Numbered from the stretch's first letter, positions 36,205-46,576 are shown. The stretch: DNA of 60,842 nt from Cyclobacteriaceae bacterium (GCA_025055435.1 JANWWN010000013.1:1-60842), one strand, 5' to 3'. The notes: generated by a model from the letters alone, not told the origin. Numbers and translations are program-made.

Positions 36205-37524
36205 TTAAGCCGCAGCAAACTGAGAACGTCCTTTTACACGTCCCGACTTCATCATGCCTTCGTAGTGGCGCATCAGCAGGTAGCTTTCGATCTGCTGCAG
36301 GGTGTCGAGTATCACGCCCACCATAATCAGCAGCGATGTGCCACCGTAAAACTGGGCGAAATTCTGGCCCACACCCGCGCGCACGGCAAAAGCCGGAAGC
36401 ACGGCCACTATTACCAGGAACAATGCCCCGGGAAGTGTAATTCTTGATAACACGGTATCGATGAACTCTGCGGTCTGCTTTCCGGGTTTTATTCCCGGTA
36501 TAAAGCCACCGCTTCGCTTCAGGTTATCGGCAATGTCGTTTGAATTGATTGTAATCGCGGTATAGAAAAAGGTAAACATCAATATCAGTACCCCGAACAA
36601 CAGGTTGTATTGCCAGCTGGTGTAATCGGAGAAGGTGGAACCGATGTACGCACCAATGTCTGTATCGCGCCAGATACCCGCCACCAGCGCAGGAATGAAC
36701 ATGAGCGCCTGGGCAAAGATGATGGGCATTACACCGGCTGAATTCAGCTTCAACGGAATAAAGTCGCGCTTACCGCCATACAGTTTGTTGCCGATTACCT
36801 GCTTGGCATACTGAATCGGAATTCTGCGCGTAGCCTGGGTCAACAAAATCACACCCATCACAACAAAATACAGTGCCAGCAATTCGATGATGAAGAGCAA
36901 CGCTCCCTGCATGCCCCGATTGTTCACTGCTTCATCAATCAGTGCTCCTGGAAAGCGGGAAACAATACCGATCATGATGAGCATGGATATACCGTTTCCA
37001 ATACCCTTATCGGTAATGCGCTCACCCAGCCACATGCAGAACATGGTGCCTGCAATCAATATGGTGATGGAGGAGAAATAAAAGAAGAAGCCGGGATTGG
37101 TGATGGCCTCCACAGGAATGGTGCCGCGGATATATCCGTACGACTGGAAACCAGTGATGAATATGGTGAGTACACGCGTCATTTGATTCAGACGCTTACG
37201 GCCCGACTCACCTTCCTTCTGTAATTTCTGAAAATACGGAACAGCAAAGGTGAGCAACTGCACAATGATAGATGCTGAGATATACGGCATAATGCCCAGG
37301 GCCAGGATGGATGCACGACTGAACGAACCGCCCAAGAAAGTATTAAGCAAATCGAAAATACCGCCTGTGGCAACATTGGCCGCCAGAATCTCCGGGTCAA
37401 TGCCGGGCAGCACAATAAACGAACCCAGCCTGAAAATAATCAGGTAGCCCAGCGTGTTGAGGATGCGCACACGCAGGTCTTCAATCAGAAAGATGTTCCG
37501 TATGGTGGTAAAAAACCGCTTCAT
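36205..37524 (-). CDS. secY: Protein translocase subunit SecY
   Basis: 439 residues with 10 membrane helices. It forms the protein-conducting channel of the Sec translocon. Seen: LGIMPYISASIIVQLL (TM2), SGRKRLNQMTRVLTI, MWLGERITDKGIGNGISMLI, the RRIPIQYAKQVIG cytosolic loop for ribosome/SecA binding, and FIPGIKPGKQTAEFID. Start ATG shares one base with the rplO stop (TGATG). Confidence 0.97.
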   Translation of the reverse strand: MKRFFTTIRNIFLIEDLRVRILNTLGYLIIFRLGSFIVLPGIDPEILAANVATGGIFDLLNTFLGGSFSRASILALGIMPYISASIIVQLLTFAVPYFQKLQKEGESGRKRLNQMTRVLTIFITGFQSYGYIRGTIPVEAITNPGFFFYFSSITILIAGTMFCMWLGERITDKGIGNGISMLIMIGIVSRFPGALIDEAVNNRGMQGALLFIIELLALYFVVMGVILLTQATRRIPIQYAKQVIGNKLYGGKRDFIPLKLNSAGVMPIIFAQALMFIPALVAGIWRDTDIGAYIGSTFSDYTSWQYNLLFGVLILMFTFFYTAITINSNDIADNLKRSGGFIPGIKPGKQTAEFIDTVLSRITLPGALFLVIVAVLPAFAVRAGVGQNFAQFYGGTSLLIMVGVILDTLQQIESYLLMRHYEGMMKSGRVKGRSQFAAA

Positions 37525-37964
37525 CAGGCTATGCGGGTTATGCTTCCTCCGGCTTGTTCTATGGCTTTGCGGGCGGTTTCCGAAAAGGCATGCGCCTGGA
37601 TATTCAGACGGGCCTTCAGTTCTCCGCGTCCCAGTATTTTCACTTTATCTTTTTTGCCGATTATACCATTGTCAGCCAGCACCTGCGGGGTAATGTCGGT
37701 CACTTTTTCTGACAGGGCCTGCAGGGTGTCCAGGTTTACGGCTTTGTATATTTCCTTGTTATTGTTTTTAAAACCGAATTTGGGTACACGTCTTTGCAGC
37801 GGCATCTGTCCGCCTTCAAAGCCTATCTTCCTGCGGTAACCCGAACGCGACTTATCGCCTTTGTGGCCGCGACCTGCCGTGGTTCCGCCCGAGCCTTGTC
37901 CGCGGCCCAGCCGTTTGTTGGTTCGAACCGATCCCTCTGCCGGTTTAAGCGTATGCAATTTCAT
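37524..37964 (-). CDS. rplO: 50S ribosomal protein L15
   Basis: 146 residues. The glycine/arginine-rich N-terminus (RLGRGQGSGGTTAGRGHKG, GYRRKIGFEGGQMPLQRRVP) is the rRNA-penetrating extension of L15, and the globular C-terminal part follows (LKARLNIQAHAFSETARK). Stop overlaps the secY start by one base. Confidence 0.97.
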   Translation of the reverse strand: MKLHTLKPAEGSVRTNKRLGRGQGSGGTTAGRGHKGDKSRSGYRRKIGFEGGQMPLQRRVPKFGFKNNNKEIYKAVNLDTLQALSEKVTDITPQVLADNGIIGKKDKVKILGRGELKARLNIQAHAFSETARKAIEQAGGSITRIA

Positions 37965-37965
37965 A

Positions 37966-38145
37966 TCAAAGCTCGGTTACGGTAATTAAATGATTCACCT
38001 TGCGGATCATCCCGGCAATTTGCGGGGTGAGCTCCACTTCAACTGATTTATTGATTCGTCCTAAACCCAGCGCCTTTATGGTACGCTTCTGGTCCTCCGG
38101 ACGTTTAATGGTACTGCGGTATTGGGTAATACGAACTTTAGCCAT
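37966..38145 (-). CDS. rpmD: 50S ribosomal protein L30
   Basis: 59 residues from ATG 38145 (MAKVRITQYRSTIKRPEDQ); the frame stays open upstream into rpsE, but the family begins here. KALGLGRINKSVEV and MIRKVNHLITV complete the fold. Ends two bases before rplO. Confidence 0.96.
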   Translation of the reverse strand: MAKVRITQYRSTIKRPEDQKRTIKALGLGRINKSVEVELTPQIAGMIRKVNHLITVTEL

Positions 38146-38149
38146 GGTA

Positions 38150-38668
38150 TTAACCGTTAAAAACTTTCGATAAAGAAACGCCGCGCTTGGCAGCCACTGC
38201 AACGGGGTCGCGCATGCTGGTAAGTGCTTTAAAGGTTGCCTTTACCACATTATGCGGATTGGACGAGCCTTTGGATTTTGCCAACACGTTGTGTACGCCA
38301 GCGCTTTCGAGCACGGCACGCATGGCACCGCCGGCAATTACACCGGTACCGGGAGCTGCGGGTTTCAGTAATACATATCCGCCCCCGAATTTTCCAACGG
38401 CTTCGTGCGGAACAGTACCTTTAATTATGGGAACGCGCACGAGATGTTTCTTGGCATCGTCAATGCCTTTGGTGATGGCATCGGTTACCTCATTGGCTTT
38501 CCCTAATCCGTAGCCCACTACTCCGTTACCATCGCCAACCACAACAATGGCAGCAAAACTAAACCTGCGACCGCCCTTCACCACTTTGGCAACACGCTGA
38601 ATGGCTACAACGCGTTCTTTCAGGTCAATTTCACTGGCTTTTACTGTACTGATATTGCTTACTGACAT
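38150..38668 (-). CDS. rpsE: 30S ribosomal protein S5
   Basis: 172 residues. N-terminal double-stranded RNA-binding fold ([35 protein letters not shown]) and C-terminal domain ([37 protein letters not shown]). Positions matching classical spectinomycin-site residues (VVKGGR) look wild type. Normal length. Confidence 0.97.
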   Translation of the reverse strand: MSVSNISTVKASEIDLKERVVAIQRVAKVVKGGRRFSFAAIVVVGDGNGVVGYGLGKANEVTDAITKGIDDAKKHLVRVPIIKGTVPHEAVGKFGGGYVLLKPAAPGTGVIAGGAMRAVLESAGVHNVLAKSKGSSNPHNVVKATFKALTSMRDPVAVAAKRGVSLSKVFNG

Positions 38669-38685
38669 ACCGTTTGCTTTAGCTG

Positions 38686-39033
38686 TTAAAATTTAAGACC
38701 GCCTTCGCGTGCACCTTCGGCAAAGGCTTTCACATTACCGTGGTACAAGTAGCCGTTGCGATCGAATACCACATTTTCGATGCCTGCGGCTTTTGCCTTT
38801 TCGGCAAGTTTTATACCTGCCTGACGGCTGTTGGCGATGTTCAGTTTGGTTTTGTCGCCCAGTTCACGGGTGGATATTGAAACCAGGGTTACGCCTTTCA
38901 AATCGTCAATCAGTTGAGCATAAATGCCCGTATTGCTGCGGAATATGGAAAGGCGCGGGCGTTCGGCCGTTCCGGAAATTTTCTTCCGGATACCTCTTTT
39001 AATTCGAAGTCTGCGTTCAGTTTTGTTAGCCAT
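38686..39033 (-). CDS. rplR: 50S ribosomal protein L18
   Basis: 115 residues. [20 protein letters not shown] and [18 protein letters not shown] are the 5S rRNA-binding N-terminal part; [20 protein letters not shown] near the end is the family signature. Confidence 0.97.
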   Translation of the reverse strand: MANKTERRLRIKRGIRKKISGTAERPRLSIFRSNTGIYAQLIDDLKGVTLVSISTRELGDKTKLNIANSRQAGIKLAEKAKAAGIENVVFDRNGYLYHGNVKAFAEGAREGGLKF

Positions 39034-39060
39034 GGTAATTCAATCTTGGCGGTTTAACAA

Positions 39061-39621
39061 TTACTTAGCTCCTGCTGCCTTGCCTGCTTTTCTGCGAACA
39101 TATTCACCGACAAAGCGGATACCCTTGCCTTTGTACGGCTCTACCTTACGCAGCGATTTGATTTTAGCCGCTACCTGGCCCAGCAACTGCTTATCAATTC
39201 CTTCCAGGGTGATGGTTGGGTTACCACCTTTTTCCTGGGCAGCCTGCACTTTTATTTCCTGTGGTATCGCCATAAAAATGTTGTGCGAATAGCCCAGGCT
39301 GAGTTCGAGCACGTTGCCCTGTGTATTGGCTTTAAAACCGACACCTACCAGTTCAAGCTGATGCTTATAGCCTTTAGTTACACCCTCTACCATGTTGGCA
39401 ATCAGTGCGCGGTACAAACCATGGAGCGCCCGGTGACGCTTTTGATCGGTGGGGCGTTCCACAAATATCTGGTTACCCTCCTGACGTACAGTGATGTCAG
39501 GATCGATTTGTTGTTTCAGTTCTCCTTTCGGTCCCTTAATAGTTACCGTGCGCTGATCGGCAGCGTAGTTAAAGGTAACGCCGGCGGGAAGGGTTATCGG
39601 TTTTTTTCCTATACGCGACAT
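39061..39621 (-). CDS. rplF: 50S ribosomal protein L6
   Basis: 186 residues from ATG 39621 (MSRIGKKPITLPAGV); the frame is open 15 codons further up but that part overlaps rpsH and is not family-like. Two L6 domains: KGPKGELKQQIDPDI and, in the second, NPTITLEGIDKQLLGQVAAK and PYKGKGIRFVGEYVRRKAGK. Located near the factor-binding site. Confidence 0.97.
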   Translation of the reverse strand: MSRIGKKPITLPAGVTFNYAADQRTVTIKGPKGELKQQIDPDITVRQEGNQIFVERPTDQKRHRALHGLYRALIANMVEGVTKGYKHQLELVGVGFKANTQGNVLELSLGYSHNIFMAIPQEIKVQAAQEKGGNPTITLEGIDKQLLGQVAAKIKSLRKVEPYKGKGIRFVGEYVRRKAGKAAGAK

Positions 39622-39631
39622 GACATCAACA

Positions 39632-40030
39632 TTAGTACACGTAACACAATACTTCTCCGCCCACATTCAGTTTGCGGGCTTCCTTATCGGTTATCACTCC
39701 TTTTGAAGTGGACAGGATGGCGATACCCAAGCCGTTCATCACGCGCGGCAGGCGCGACGTATCTACATATTTGCGCAAACCAGGCGTGGAAACGCGTTCC
39801 AGTTGGGTGATGGCCGGCTCTTTGGTTTCGGGGTGGTACTTCAGGGCGATTTTAATAACGCCTTGAGGGTTGTTACCCTGCTCGAACTTGTAATTCAGGA
39901 TATAACCTTTGTCAAACAACACTTTGGTTATTTCCTTCTTCAGGTTCGATGCCGGTATTTCCACCACGCGGTGGTTGGCTTTGATGGCATTGCGCAACCT
40001 TGTCAAATAATCTGAAATAGGGTCAGTCAT
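39632..40030 (-). CDS. rpsH: 30S ribosomal protein S8
   Basis: 132 residues. [20 protein letters not shown] at the start; [20 protein letters not shown] at the end is the 16S rRNA-binding signature. In E. coli S8 is the repressor of the spc operon. Here the gene is preceded by an unusual 172-bp gap with its own promoter and hairpin, so it may be separately regulated. Confidence 0.97.
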   Translation of the reverse strand: MTDPISDYLTRLRNAIKANHRVVEIPASNLKKEITKVLFDKGYILNYKFEQGNNPQGVIKIALKYHPETKEPAITQLERVSTPGLRKYVDTSRLPRVMNGLGIAILSTSKGVITDKEARKLNVGGEVLCYVY

Positions 40031-40062
40031 AAGCTATTTCGTTCAATTCTGCCTTAAATAAA

Positions 40063-40087
40063 GCAGCCCGCTAAAAAAACGGGCTGC
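40063..40087 (-). terminator. Hairpin at the start of the rpsH transcript
   Basis: Minus strand: GCAGCCCG, 9-base T-rich loop, CGGGCTGC, then TTTATTT. For transcripts arriving from rpsN it looks like a terminator or attenuator. Its first base is also the last G of the -7 box at 40087-40094, so transcripts started there carry only part of the first arm. Confidence 0.6.
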
Positions 40088-40117
40088 AAAGATACCTAAC
40101 AATTTCGGTTATCCAAA
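40087..40117 (-). promoter_or_regulatory. Internal promoter of the spc operon, upstream of rpsH
   Basis: Minus strand TTTG (40117-40114), 19-base spacer, TATCTTTG (40094-40087): identical in form and spacing to the operon's main promoter before rplC. It lies in the only large gap (40031-40202) within the ribosomal cluster. Confidence 0.85.
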
Positions 40118-40202
40118 CTGTTACCTGGTATCGGCTTTCCCGGCTGCTCCGGTTACTTGCCGACCTGGGTACTCAGCAACCTTTTCAATAAGTCAATTCC
40201 TG

Positions 40203-40472
40203 TTACCAGCTGGCTTTGGTGAGTCCGGGTATTTTACCCTCGGACGCCATCTGGCGGAACACATTCCGGCAAACACCAAACTTGCGCATGTATCCTCTCG
40301 GACGGCCGGTAAGTTTGCAGCGGTTGCGCAAACGTACGGGCGATGCATTACGCGGCAGTTTATCCAATGCCACGTAGTTGCCCTCTTTCTTTAGTTTTTT
40401 ACGCTTTTCCGCATAGGTAGCAACCAGCTTCTCGCGTTTGGCCTGACGGGCTATGATCGAAAGTTTCGACAT
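40203..40472 (-). CDS. rpsN: 30S ribosomal protein S14 (zinc-independent form)
   Basis: 89 residues, the longer C-minus type; the zinc type is ~61 residues with two CxxC pairs, which are absent here. [20 protein letters not shown] and [20 protein letters not shown] match S14. It is followed by a 172-bp gap. Confidence 0.97.
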   Translation of the reverse strand: MSKLSIIARQAKREKLVATYAEKRKKLKKEGNYVALDKLPRNASPVRLRNRCKLTGRPRGYMRKFGVCRNVFRQMASEGKIPGLTKASW

Positions 40473-40482
40473 ATTCTCGTAA

Positions 40483-41034
40483 TTAGTTTTTATTGGCGAA
40501 CGGCATACCGAAAGACTTCAGGAGCTCATAGCTCTCTTCATCGGTCTTTGCGGTGGTCACAAAAGTGATATCCATGCCGCTTATCTTATTCACCTTATCA
40601 ATGGAGATTTCCGGGAAAATGATTTGCTCACGGATTCCCAAGGTATAGTTACCGCGGCCATCAAATCCTTTCGGGTTAACGCCGCGGAAGTCACGCACAC
40701 GGGGCAGGGCGATGTTCATCAGCCTGTCCATGAATTCGTACATCCGGTTACCACGCAGGGTAACACGAACCCCGATGGGCATGTTTTCGCGAAGCTTAAA
40801 ATTGGAAATGGCTTTTTTGGATTTGGTGGGAACAGCGCGCTGGCCGGTGATGGCCGTGATTTCTTCAATGGCCTGCTCGATGAGTTTCTTATCGGCAACA
40901 GCGGCACCTACACCTTTATTAATGCAGATTTTTTCAATTTTTGGCACCTGCATGATGGATTTGTATCCGAACTTGCTTTGCAGTGCCGGTACAATTTCCT
41001 TCTTGTATTTTTCCTTTAGACGAGGCGTGCTCAT
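40483..41034 (-). CDS. rplE: 50S ribosomal protein L5
   Basis: 183 residues. [20 protein letters not shown] near the start, [40 protein letters not shown] and the terminal FGMPF. Binds 5S rRNA in the central protuberance. Start overlaps rplX by 4 bases. Confidence 0.98.
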   Translation of the reverse strand: MSTPRLKEKYKKEIVPALQSKFGYKSIMQVPKIEKICINKGVGAAVADKKLIEQAIEEITAITGQRAVPTKSKKAISNFKLRENMPIGVRVTLRGNRMYEFMDRLMNIALPRVRDFRGVNPKGFDGRGNYTLGIREQIIFPEISIDKVNKISGMDITFVTTAKTDEESYELLKSFGMPFANKN

Positions 41035-41375
41035 GACTTAATAAATTCTCCGGTTTTCTTGGCGTAACGTTGCAACTTACCTTTTTCGTTCAGTTTTCGT
41101 CCCACACGGGTAGGCTTTCCGGTTGCCGGGTCAATCAGCATCAGGTTGCTGATGTGGACCGGGGCCTCTGTGCGTTTTATGCCACCTTCGGGCTTACCTG
41201 CCGAAGGTTTTTCATGTTTGGTAACAATATTGATTCCCTCCACAATGGCTTTGCGTTGTTCGGGAAATACTTCCAGTACCCGACCGGTTTTGCCTTTGTC
41301 ATCACCGGACAACACCTTTACCGTATCGCCTTTGCGGATATGCAGCTTCGGCTGTTTGTTGTACTTTCTCTCCAT
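41031..41375 (-). CDS. rplX: 50S ribosomal protein L24
   Basis: 114 residues with the KOW motif [20 protein letters not shown] (residues ~17-36) and [18 protein letters not shown]. An assembly initiator of the large subunit near the exit tunnel. Confidence 0.97.
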   Translation of the reverse strand: MERKYNKQPKLHIRKGDTVKVLSGDDKGKTGRVLEVFPEQRKAIVEGINIVTKHEKPSAGKPEGGIKRTEAPVHISNLMLIDPATGKPTRVGRKLNEKGKLQRYAKKTGEFIKS

Positions 41376-41377
41376 AA

Positions 41378-41746
41378 TTATAATACTTCAGGGGCCAGTG
41401 ATACGATTTTCATAAATTGCTTTTCACGCAATTCACGGGCTACAGGACCGAAAATGCGCGTTCCGCGGGGCTCGTCCTGTGCATTGAGCAATACGGCTGC
41501 ATTATCTTCAAAACGGATGTAGGAGCCATCTTTTCTGCGCACTTCTTTGCGGGTGCGCACTACAACAGCTTTGGTTACCGTTCCCTTCTTAATCTGGCTG
41601 GTAGGCAATGCCGATTTAACAGTAACAACAATCTTATCGCCTACGGAAGCATATCTGCGGCCGCTTCCGCCCAGCACATGCATACATAATACTTCTTTAG
41701 CCCCGCTGTTATCGGCTACCGTTAAGCGTGTTTCGGTACGAATCAT
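41378..41746 (-). CDS. rplN: 50S ribosomal protein L14
   Basis: 122 residues, standard length. [19 protein letters not shown] start, [20 protein letters not shown], and [20 protein letters not shown] end. It forms intersubunit bridges. Confidence 0.98.
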   Translation of the reverse strand: MIRTETRLTVADNSGAKEVLCMHVLGGSGRRYASVGDKIVVTVKSALPTSQIKKGTVTKAVVVRTRKEVRRKDGSYIRFEDNAAVLLNAQDEPRGTRIFGPVARELREKQFMKIVSLAPEVL

Positions 41747-41755
41747 GGCCTTTAC

Positions 41756-42010
41756 TTATTTAGCACGTTCAACAATTTCAACCAGGCGCCAGCGCTTCAG
41801 TTTGCTGAGCGGACGCGTTTCCATTATGCGCACGGTGTCGCCAATGCCTGCCTCATTCTTTTCATCATGAGCCAGAAACTTGGTGGTTTTTTGAACGAAC
41901 TTACCGTAAATAGGGTGTTTTACCCTGCGGTGCACGGCTACGGTAATGCTCTTTTGCATTTTATTGCTGACTACCGTGCCAATCCGTTCTTTTCTTTTAT
42001 TCCGTTCCAT
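41756..42010 (-). CDS. rpsQ: 30S ribosomal protein S17
   Basis: 84 residues, OB fold: [39 protein letters not shown] and [20 protein letters not shown]. Normal length. 9 bases before rplN. Confidence 0.97.
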   Translation of the reverse strand: MERNKRKERIGTVVSNKMQKSITVAVHRRVKHPIYGKFVQKTTKFLAHDEKNEAGIGDTVRIMETRPLSKLKRWRLVEIVERAK

Positions 42011-42016
42011 GCGCTT

Positions 42017-42211
42017 TTATTTTTCCAGTTCTTTTTTTCTTAGTTCCGTATTCAATCGGGCGATGAGCTTACGTGTTTCACGAATACGCATCGGGTTTTC
42101 AATTGCCGATATGCGGTGAGCAAACTTCAGTTTGCGCAGCGTTTCCTTCTCGCTGACGATTTTTTCACGCAGCTCTTCAACGGTTAGGGTTCTGATTTCC
42201 GAATTTTTCAT
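42017..42211 (-). CDS. rpmC: 50S ribosomal protein L29
   Basis: 64 residues, two-helix protein: ELREKIVSEKETLRKLKFAH and the IENPMRIRETRKLIARLNTE segment. It sits near the tunnel exit where trigger factor docks. Confidence 0.96.
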   Translation of the reverse strand: MKNSEIRTLTVEELREKIVSEKETLRKLKFAHRISAIENPMRIRETRKLIARLNTELRKKELEK

Positions 42212-42214
42212 GGC

Positions 42215-42640
42215 TTACTGTCCTTCCACGTAATCTCTGCGAACAACAAATTTGGTTTTTATGGGCAGTTTACCTTCGGCCAGGCGCAAAGCTTCGCGAG
42301 CGGTGGCCATGTTTACACCCCCTGCCTCAAACAATATGGTGCCCGGCTTTACTACTGCCACCCAGTATTCGGGTGCACCCTTACCTTTACCCATACGCAC
42401 TTCGGCCGGCTTTTTGGTAACGGGCTTATCCGGGAAAATGCGGATCCATACCTGCCCTTCGCGTTTCATGGCACGGGTTAGTGCCACCCGCGCCGCCTCC
42501 AACTGACGGGCTGTTATCCATCCGCCTTCCAGACACTTCAGACCGAACGAACCGAATGCAATGGTATGTCCACGTGTAGCCATACCTTTCACACGGCCCT
42601 TTTGCATTTTTCTGAATTTGGTTCGTTTAGGTTGTAGCAT
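42215..42640 (-). CDS. rplP: 50S ribosomal protein L16
   Basis: 141 residues. [19 protein letters not shown] start, [20 protein letters not shown] and the [20 protein letters not shown] loop. Part of the A-site tRNA region of the large subunit; three bases after its stop comes rpmC. Confidence 0.98.
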   Translation of the reverse strand: MLQPKRTKFRKMQKGRVKGMATRGHTIAFGSFGLKCLEGGWITARQLEAARVALTRAMKREGQVWIRIFPDKPVTKKPAEVRMGKGKGAPEYWVAVVKPGTILFEAGGVNMATAREALRLAEGKLPIKTKFVVRRDYVEGQ

Positions 42641-42668
42641 GTTCGTTTCAGTTAATCAGCTCTTAAAA

Positions 42669-43415
42669 TCATCTTTTTCTGCGCTCCCCGCCACGTCCTT
42701 CACCACGCTTGCGGCCTGAGCGCTCGCTTCCTCGTGCCGGTGTTGAAGCCGTACTGCTTACTAATCCGACATTGGGCGACAGGTCACGTTTACCGTACAC
42801 TTCGCCTTTGAAAATCCATACCTTGATACCGATTTTTCCGTACACCGTCTGGGCTTCAGAAACGGCGTAGTCAATATCTGCGCGAAGCGTGTGCAAGGGT
42901 ACGCGTCCTTCTTTATATTGTTCGGTACGTGCCATGTCGGCACCGGCCAGACGACCGGAAACTTTAACCTTGATGCCTTCAGCGCCTACACGCATGGCCG
43001 AAGCGATGGCCTGCTTCATGGCGCGCTTGTAGGAAATGCGCGCTTCAATCTGCTGGGCGATGGACTCACCCACCAGTTTGGCATCCAGTTCAGGACGCTT
43101 AATTTCAAAAATGTTTATCTGTACGTCTTTTCCGGTAAGGTGCTTTAATTCTTCCTTGATCTTATCTACTTCGGTTCCGCCTTTTCCGATAACCACGCCC
43201 GGCCGTGCCGTGTGTATGGTTAACGTGATGCGCTTCAAGGTGCGCTCGATCACCGTTTTGGATATACCGCCTTTCGGAATACGGGCTTCAATGTATTTAC
43301 GGATTTTCTGGTCCTCCACCAGTTTGTCGGAAAATGTTTTTCCTCCATACCAGTTGGAGTCCCAGCCACGTATGATGCCCAGGCGCAAGCCTACCGGATT
43401 TACCTTTTGTCCCAT
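42669..43415 (-). CDS. rpsC: 30S ribosomal protein S3
   Basis: 248 residues, longer than the usual ~215-235 because of an Arg/Gly/Glu-rich tail ([20 protein letters not shown]). Begins [20 protein letters not shown]; the KH domain has [20 protein letters not shown], and the C-terminal domain has [20 protein letters not shown]. Part of the mRNA entry tunnel. Start shares one base with the rplV stop. Confidence 0.98.
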   Translation of the reverse strand: MGQKVNPVGLRLGIIRGWDSNWYGGKTFSDKLVEDQKIRKYIEARIPKGGISKTVIERTLKRITLTIHTARPGVVIGKGGTEVDKIKEELKHLTGKDVQINIFEIKRPELDAKLVGESIAQQIEARISYKRAMKQAIASAMRVGAEGIKVKVSGRLAGADMARTEQYKEGRVPLHTLRADIDYAVSEAQTVYGKIGIKVWIFKGEVYGKRDLSPNVGLVSSTASTPARGSERSGRKRGEGRGGERRKR

Positions 43416-43870
43416 TATGCGTTCGTTTCGTTAACGGTTTCTACTTCTTTCTTCAGGCTGTCGAGCACCACGGTAACATGGTGTGAGCGTTTACGCACAC
43501 GGTACGCACGACCTTGCGGTGCAGGACGGAGGCGTTTCAGCATCCGGCCACCATCTACCCAAATGGACTTTACATACAAGCCGGCTTCTTCCAGTTTGCC
43601 ATCCGGATTTTTAGCCTGCCAGTTGGCTATTGCCGACATCAGGAGTTTTTCCAGACGGGGCGCACCCGACTTAGCCTGATATTTTAAGATATCCAACGCC
43701 CGGCCTATGCTTTCACCACGAATCAGATCAGCCACCAGGCGCATCTTGCGGGGCGATGTTGGCACGTTGCGCATACTGGCTGTTACCGGACCGCTTTGTG
43801 CAGCTTGTTTACGGGCTTCACGCTTCTGGCGCTTTAGCACGGAGCGTTTGGTTTTCTTTTCCGTTTCCAT
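43415..43870 (-). CDS. rplV: 50S ribosomal protein L22
   Basis: 151 residues against a usual ~110-115; the extra ~30 residues are a basic N-terminal leader ([20 protein letters not shown]). The L22 core begins at [20 protein letters not shown], with the tunnel-lining hairpin in [20 protein letters not shown]. This hairpin shows no obvious macrolide-type deletion. Confidence 0.96.
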   Translation of the reverse strand: METEKKTKRSVLKRQKREARKQAAQSGPVTASMRNVPTSPRKMRLVADLIRGESIGRALDILKYQAKSGAPRLEKLLMSAIANWQAKNPDGKLEEAGLYVKSIWVDGGRMLKRLRPAPQGRAYRVRKRSHHVTVVLDSLKKEVETVNETNA

Positions 43871-43872
43871 AC

Positions 43873-44151
43873 TTACTTACCTTCTTCTTTACGGTTACCG
43901 GAATGACCGCGGAAGGTGCGTGTGGGCGCAAACTCGCCCAGCTTATGACCCACCATATTTTCGGTTACATAAACCGGTATGAACTTATTACCATTATGCA
44001 CGGCAAAAGTGTGACCGATAAGTTCGGGCACGATGGTTGACCTGCGTGACCAGGTTTTAATCACCGATTTTTTGCCTGACTTCTCCATGGCCTCCACCTT
44101 TTTCAGCAGGCGGAAGTCGCAGTATGGTCCTTTTTTAACTGAACGTCCCAT
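43873..44151 (-). CDS. rpsS: 30S ribosomal protein S19
   Basis: 92 residues, normal length: [20 protein letters not shown] start, [20 protein letters not shown], and [19 protein letters not shown]. It lies in the 30S head. Two bases before rplV. Confidence 0.98.
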   Translation of the reverse strand: MGRSVKKGPYCDFRLLKKVEAMEKSGKKSVIKTWSRRSTIVPELIGHTFAVHNGNKFIPVYVTENMVGHKLGEFAPTRTFRGHSGNRKEEGK

Positions 44152-44153
44152 GG

Positions 44154-44978
44154 TTATTTCTTCCTTCTGGATATGATCATTTTATCAGAATACTTCTTCG
44201 GATGACGCGTTTTCTTACCCTTTGCGTACAATCCTTTACGCGAGCGCGGATGACCACCCGATGCACGACCTTCACCACCACCCATGGGGTGATCAACAGG
44301 GTTCATCGAAACACCACGGTTACGTGGACGTCTGCCTCTCCAACGCATCCGACCTGCCTTGCCTACACTTTCGTTCATGTGATCGGCATTCGACACGGCT
44401 CCAACGGTAGCCATGCAGGTTTCCAGCACGTTGCGCATTTCACCTGAAGGCATCTTGAGTGTAGCCAGTCCGTTTTCGCGGGCCATGAGCTGAACAAACG
44501 TGCCGGCGCTGCGGGCTATCGCTCCTCCTTTTCCGGGCTTCAGTTCCACATTGTGGACAATGGTACCAAGAGGAATGTTTGATAAAGGCAACGCATTACC
44601 CACTTCCGGCGCGACATCGGGGCCGGACATCACAACCTGCCCTACTTTCAATCCATCGGGAGCAAGGATGTATGATTTGTATCCGTCGGCATAGTACAAC
44701 AGCGCTACGCGTGCCGAACGCGTGGGGTCATATTCAATAGACTTTACCGTAGCCGGTACGCCGGTTTTGTTTCTTTTAAAATCCACCAGCCTGATCTTCT
44801 GCTTATGTCCGCCACCAATGTACCGCATGGTCATGTGACCATCATTATTACGGCCACCGGTTTTCTTGCGGGTTACAACAAGTGATTTTTCCGGACGGAT
44901 GGCTGTGATATCGTCAAACGAAGGCGCCAGCCTGTGACGGGTGCCTGGTGTTACCGGTTTTAATTTCCTTAGCGCCAT
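44154..44978 (-). CDS. rplB: 50S ribosomal protein L2
   Basis: 274 residues, normal length. [25 protein letters not shown]-type strand [16 protein letters not shown], and the conserved [20 protein letters not shown] with the histidine important for peptidyl transfer. One of the primary 23S rRNA binders. Confidence 0.98.
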   Translation of the reverse strand: MALRKLKPVTPGTRHRLAPSFDDITAIRPEKSLVVTRKKTGGRNNDGHMTMRYIGGGHKQKIRLVDFKRNKTGVPATVKSIEYDPTRSARVALLYYADGYKSYILAPDGLKVGQVVMSGPDVAPEVGNALPLSNIPLGTIVHNVELKPGKGGAIARSAGTFVQLMARENGLATLKMPSGEMRNVLETCMATVGAVSNADHMNESVGKAGRMRWRGRRPRNRGVSMNPVDHPMGGGEGRASGGHPRSRKGLYAKGKKTRHPKKYSDKMIISRRKK

Positions 44979-44993
44979 GACTTACTTCTTCCT

Positions 44994-45281
44994 TTAAATG
45001 TTGCTGTAAAAATCAATTACTTCTCCGCTGGCCAGTGTTACGATGGCTTTCTTGTAGTTGGGTTTGCGACCGGAAAGCATACCGGTTTTAGTATAACGGG
45101 TTTTTTGCTTTCCCATCACCCGCATGGTGCTCACCTTTTCGACCGTAACACCGTATTGCTTCTCAACGGCATTTTTGATTTCGATTTTATTGGCATTGAT
45201 ATCCACAATAAAACCGTATTTGCCCTTCTCATTCAGAGCAGAAACTTTTTCAGTAACCAGTGGTCTTTTCAGTACGCTCAT
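44994..45281 (-). CDS. rplW: 50S ribosomal protein L23
   Basis: 95 residues: [20 protein letters not shown] start, [20 protein letters not shown]. The conserved Glu used for SRP and trigger factor docking lies in the NAVEKQYGV helix region. The start overlaps the rplD stop by four bases. Confidence 0.97.
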   Translation of the reverse strand: MSVLKRPLVTEKVSALNEKGKYGFIVDINANKIEIKNAVEKQYGVTVEKVSTMRVMGKQKTRYTKTGMLSGRKPNYKKAIVTLASGEVIDFYSNI

Positions 45282-45916
45282 GACTCTTTAATTAACAGGC
45301 TTTCAACCTTAGGTACGGAGCTTTCCAAAAAAATCAACGTATCGGCGTTCAGCACGTCATAGGTGTTAATCTGATCGGCCGTAGTGATTTTGGTATTCTT
45401 CAGGTTACGTCCTGACAGTACAATATTTTTATTGACTTCGGGAAGAACCAGTAAGGTCTTTTTATCAGCAAGCGAAAGGGCCGACAGCAGGCTGATATAA
45501 TTTTTTGTTTTGGGCTGCTCGAAAGTAAAGTCTTCCAAAACTGCGATTGCGTTTTCCCTGGCTTTGTAGGTTAGGGCCGATTTGCGTGCCAGGTCTTTGA
45601 TTTTCTTGTTGACTTTTATGCTGTAGTCGCGAGGAACCGGACCGAAGATACGACCGCCACCACGGAACTGCGGGTTTTTGATGCTGCCTGCACGCGCCCC
45701 GCCCGTACCTTTCTGACGCTTAATCTTTCGTGTGGAACCAGAAACTTCATTGCGTTGCTTAGACTTATGAGTACCCTGGCGCTGATTGGCCAGGTAACTT
45801 TTCACATCCAGGTATATGGCGTGGTCGTTCGGCTCAATGGCGAATATGGAATCGGAAAGGTTAACCTTTCGCGAGGTTTTTTCACCGTTGGTTTTTACTA
45901 CTGCTATTTCCATCAC
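45278..45916 (-). CDS. rplD: 50S ribosomal protein L4
   Basis: 212 residues from ATG 45916 (a second ATG follows at 45913). [20 protein letters not shown] and the tunnel-lining loop [20 protein letters not shown] are intact. In E. coli L4 attenuates its own S10 operon; no such leader is recognisable here apart from the hairpin before rplC. Confidence 0.97.
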   Translation of the reverse strand: MMEIAVVKTNGEKTSRKVNLSDSIFAIEPNDHAIYLDVKSYLANQRQGTHKSKQRNEVSGSTRKIKRQKGTGGARAGSIKNPQFRGGGRIFGPVPRDYSIKVNKKIKDLARKSALTYKARENAIAVLEDFTFEQPKTKNYISLLSALSLADKKTLLVLPEVNKNIVLSGRNLKNTKITTADQINTYDVLNADTLIFLESSVPKVESLLIKES

Positions 45917-46545
45917 TTCTCAAGGATAACAGTTGAATTTTTTGCGCCTGGCACAGAACCACTTATTACAATGATGTTCTGCTCAGGCATGATTTTCATA
46001 ACACGCAGGTTGGTAATTTTCACCCGGTCGTTGCCCATTCGGCCAGCCAGACGTTTGCCTTTGATTACGCGCGAAGCAAAGGATGCATTACCCATTGAAC
46101 CGGGGGCACGCAGGCGGTTGTGCTGGCCGTGCGTGGCCTCGCCCACTCCGCCAAAGCCATGGCGCTTTACCACACCCTGGAAACCGCGACCCTTCGATAC
46201 GCCTACGACATCAACAAAATCGCCTTCGTTAAATACCTGTTCTACCCGTATTTCCTTTCCGACTTCAACGATGCCTTCAAACTCTTTACGGAAATCGCGG
46301 AACTCCACCACATTGCGTTTGGGCGTAGTACCGGCTTTTTTGAAATGTCCGAGTAAAGCTTTGGGCGTATTTTTTTCTTTACGTTCGCCAAAAGCCAGTT
46401 GCACTGCCCGGTATCCGTCTGTTTCAACATTTTTTACCTGTGTTACTACACAGGGACCGGCTTCAATAACCGTGCAGGCAACACTTTGCCCGTCGGCATT
46501 GTAAATGCTGGTCATCCCGATTTTACGTCCAATTATTCCAGGCAT
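45913..46545 (-). CDS. rplC: 50S ribosomal protein L3
   Basis: 210 residues: [20 protein letters not shown] start, [17 protein letters not shown]-type loop ([19 protein letters not shown]) and [20 protein letters not shown] near the peptidyl transferase centre. It is the first gene of the cluster; rpsJ, its usual upstream neighbour, is absent and a strong promoter lies 63 bases upstream. Confidence 0.97.
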   Translation of the reverse strand: MPGIIGRKIGMTSIYNADGQSVACTVIEAGPCVVTQVKNVETDGYRAVQLAFGERKEKNTPKALLGHFKKAGTTPKRNVVEFRDFRKEFEGIVEVGKEIRVEQVFNEGDFVDVVGVSKGRGFQGVVKRHGFGGVGEATHGQHNRLRAPGSMGNASFASRVIKGKRLAGRMGNDRVKITNLRVMKIMPEQNIIVISGSVPGAKNSTVILEK

Positions 46546-46576
46546 GGGTAAACCTTTTAATCCTTGTTTTTCAGCG

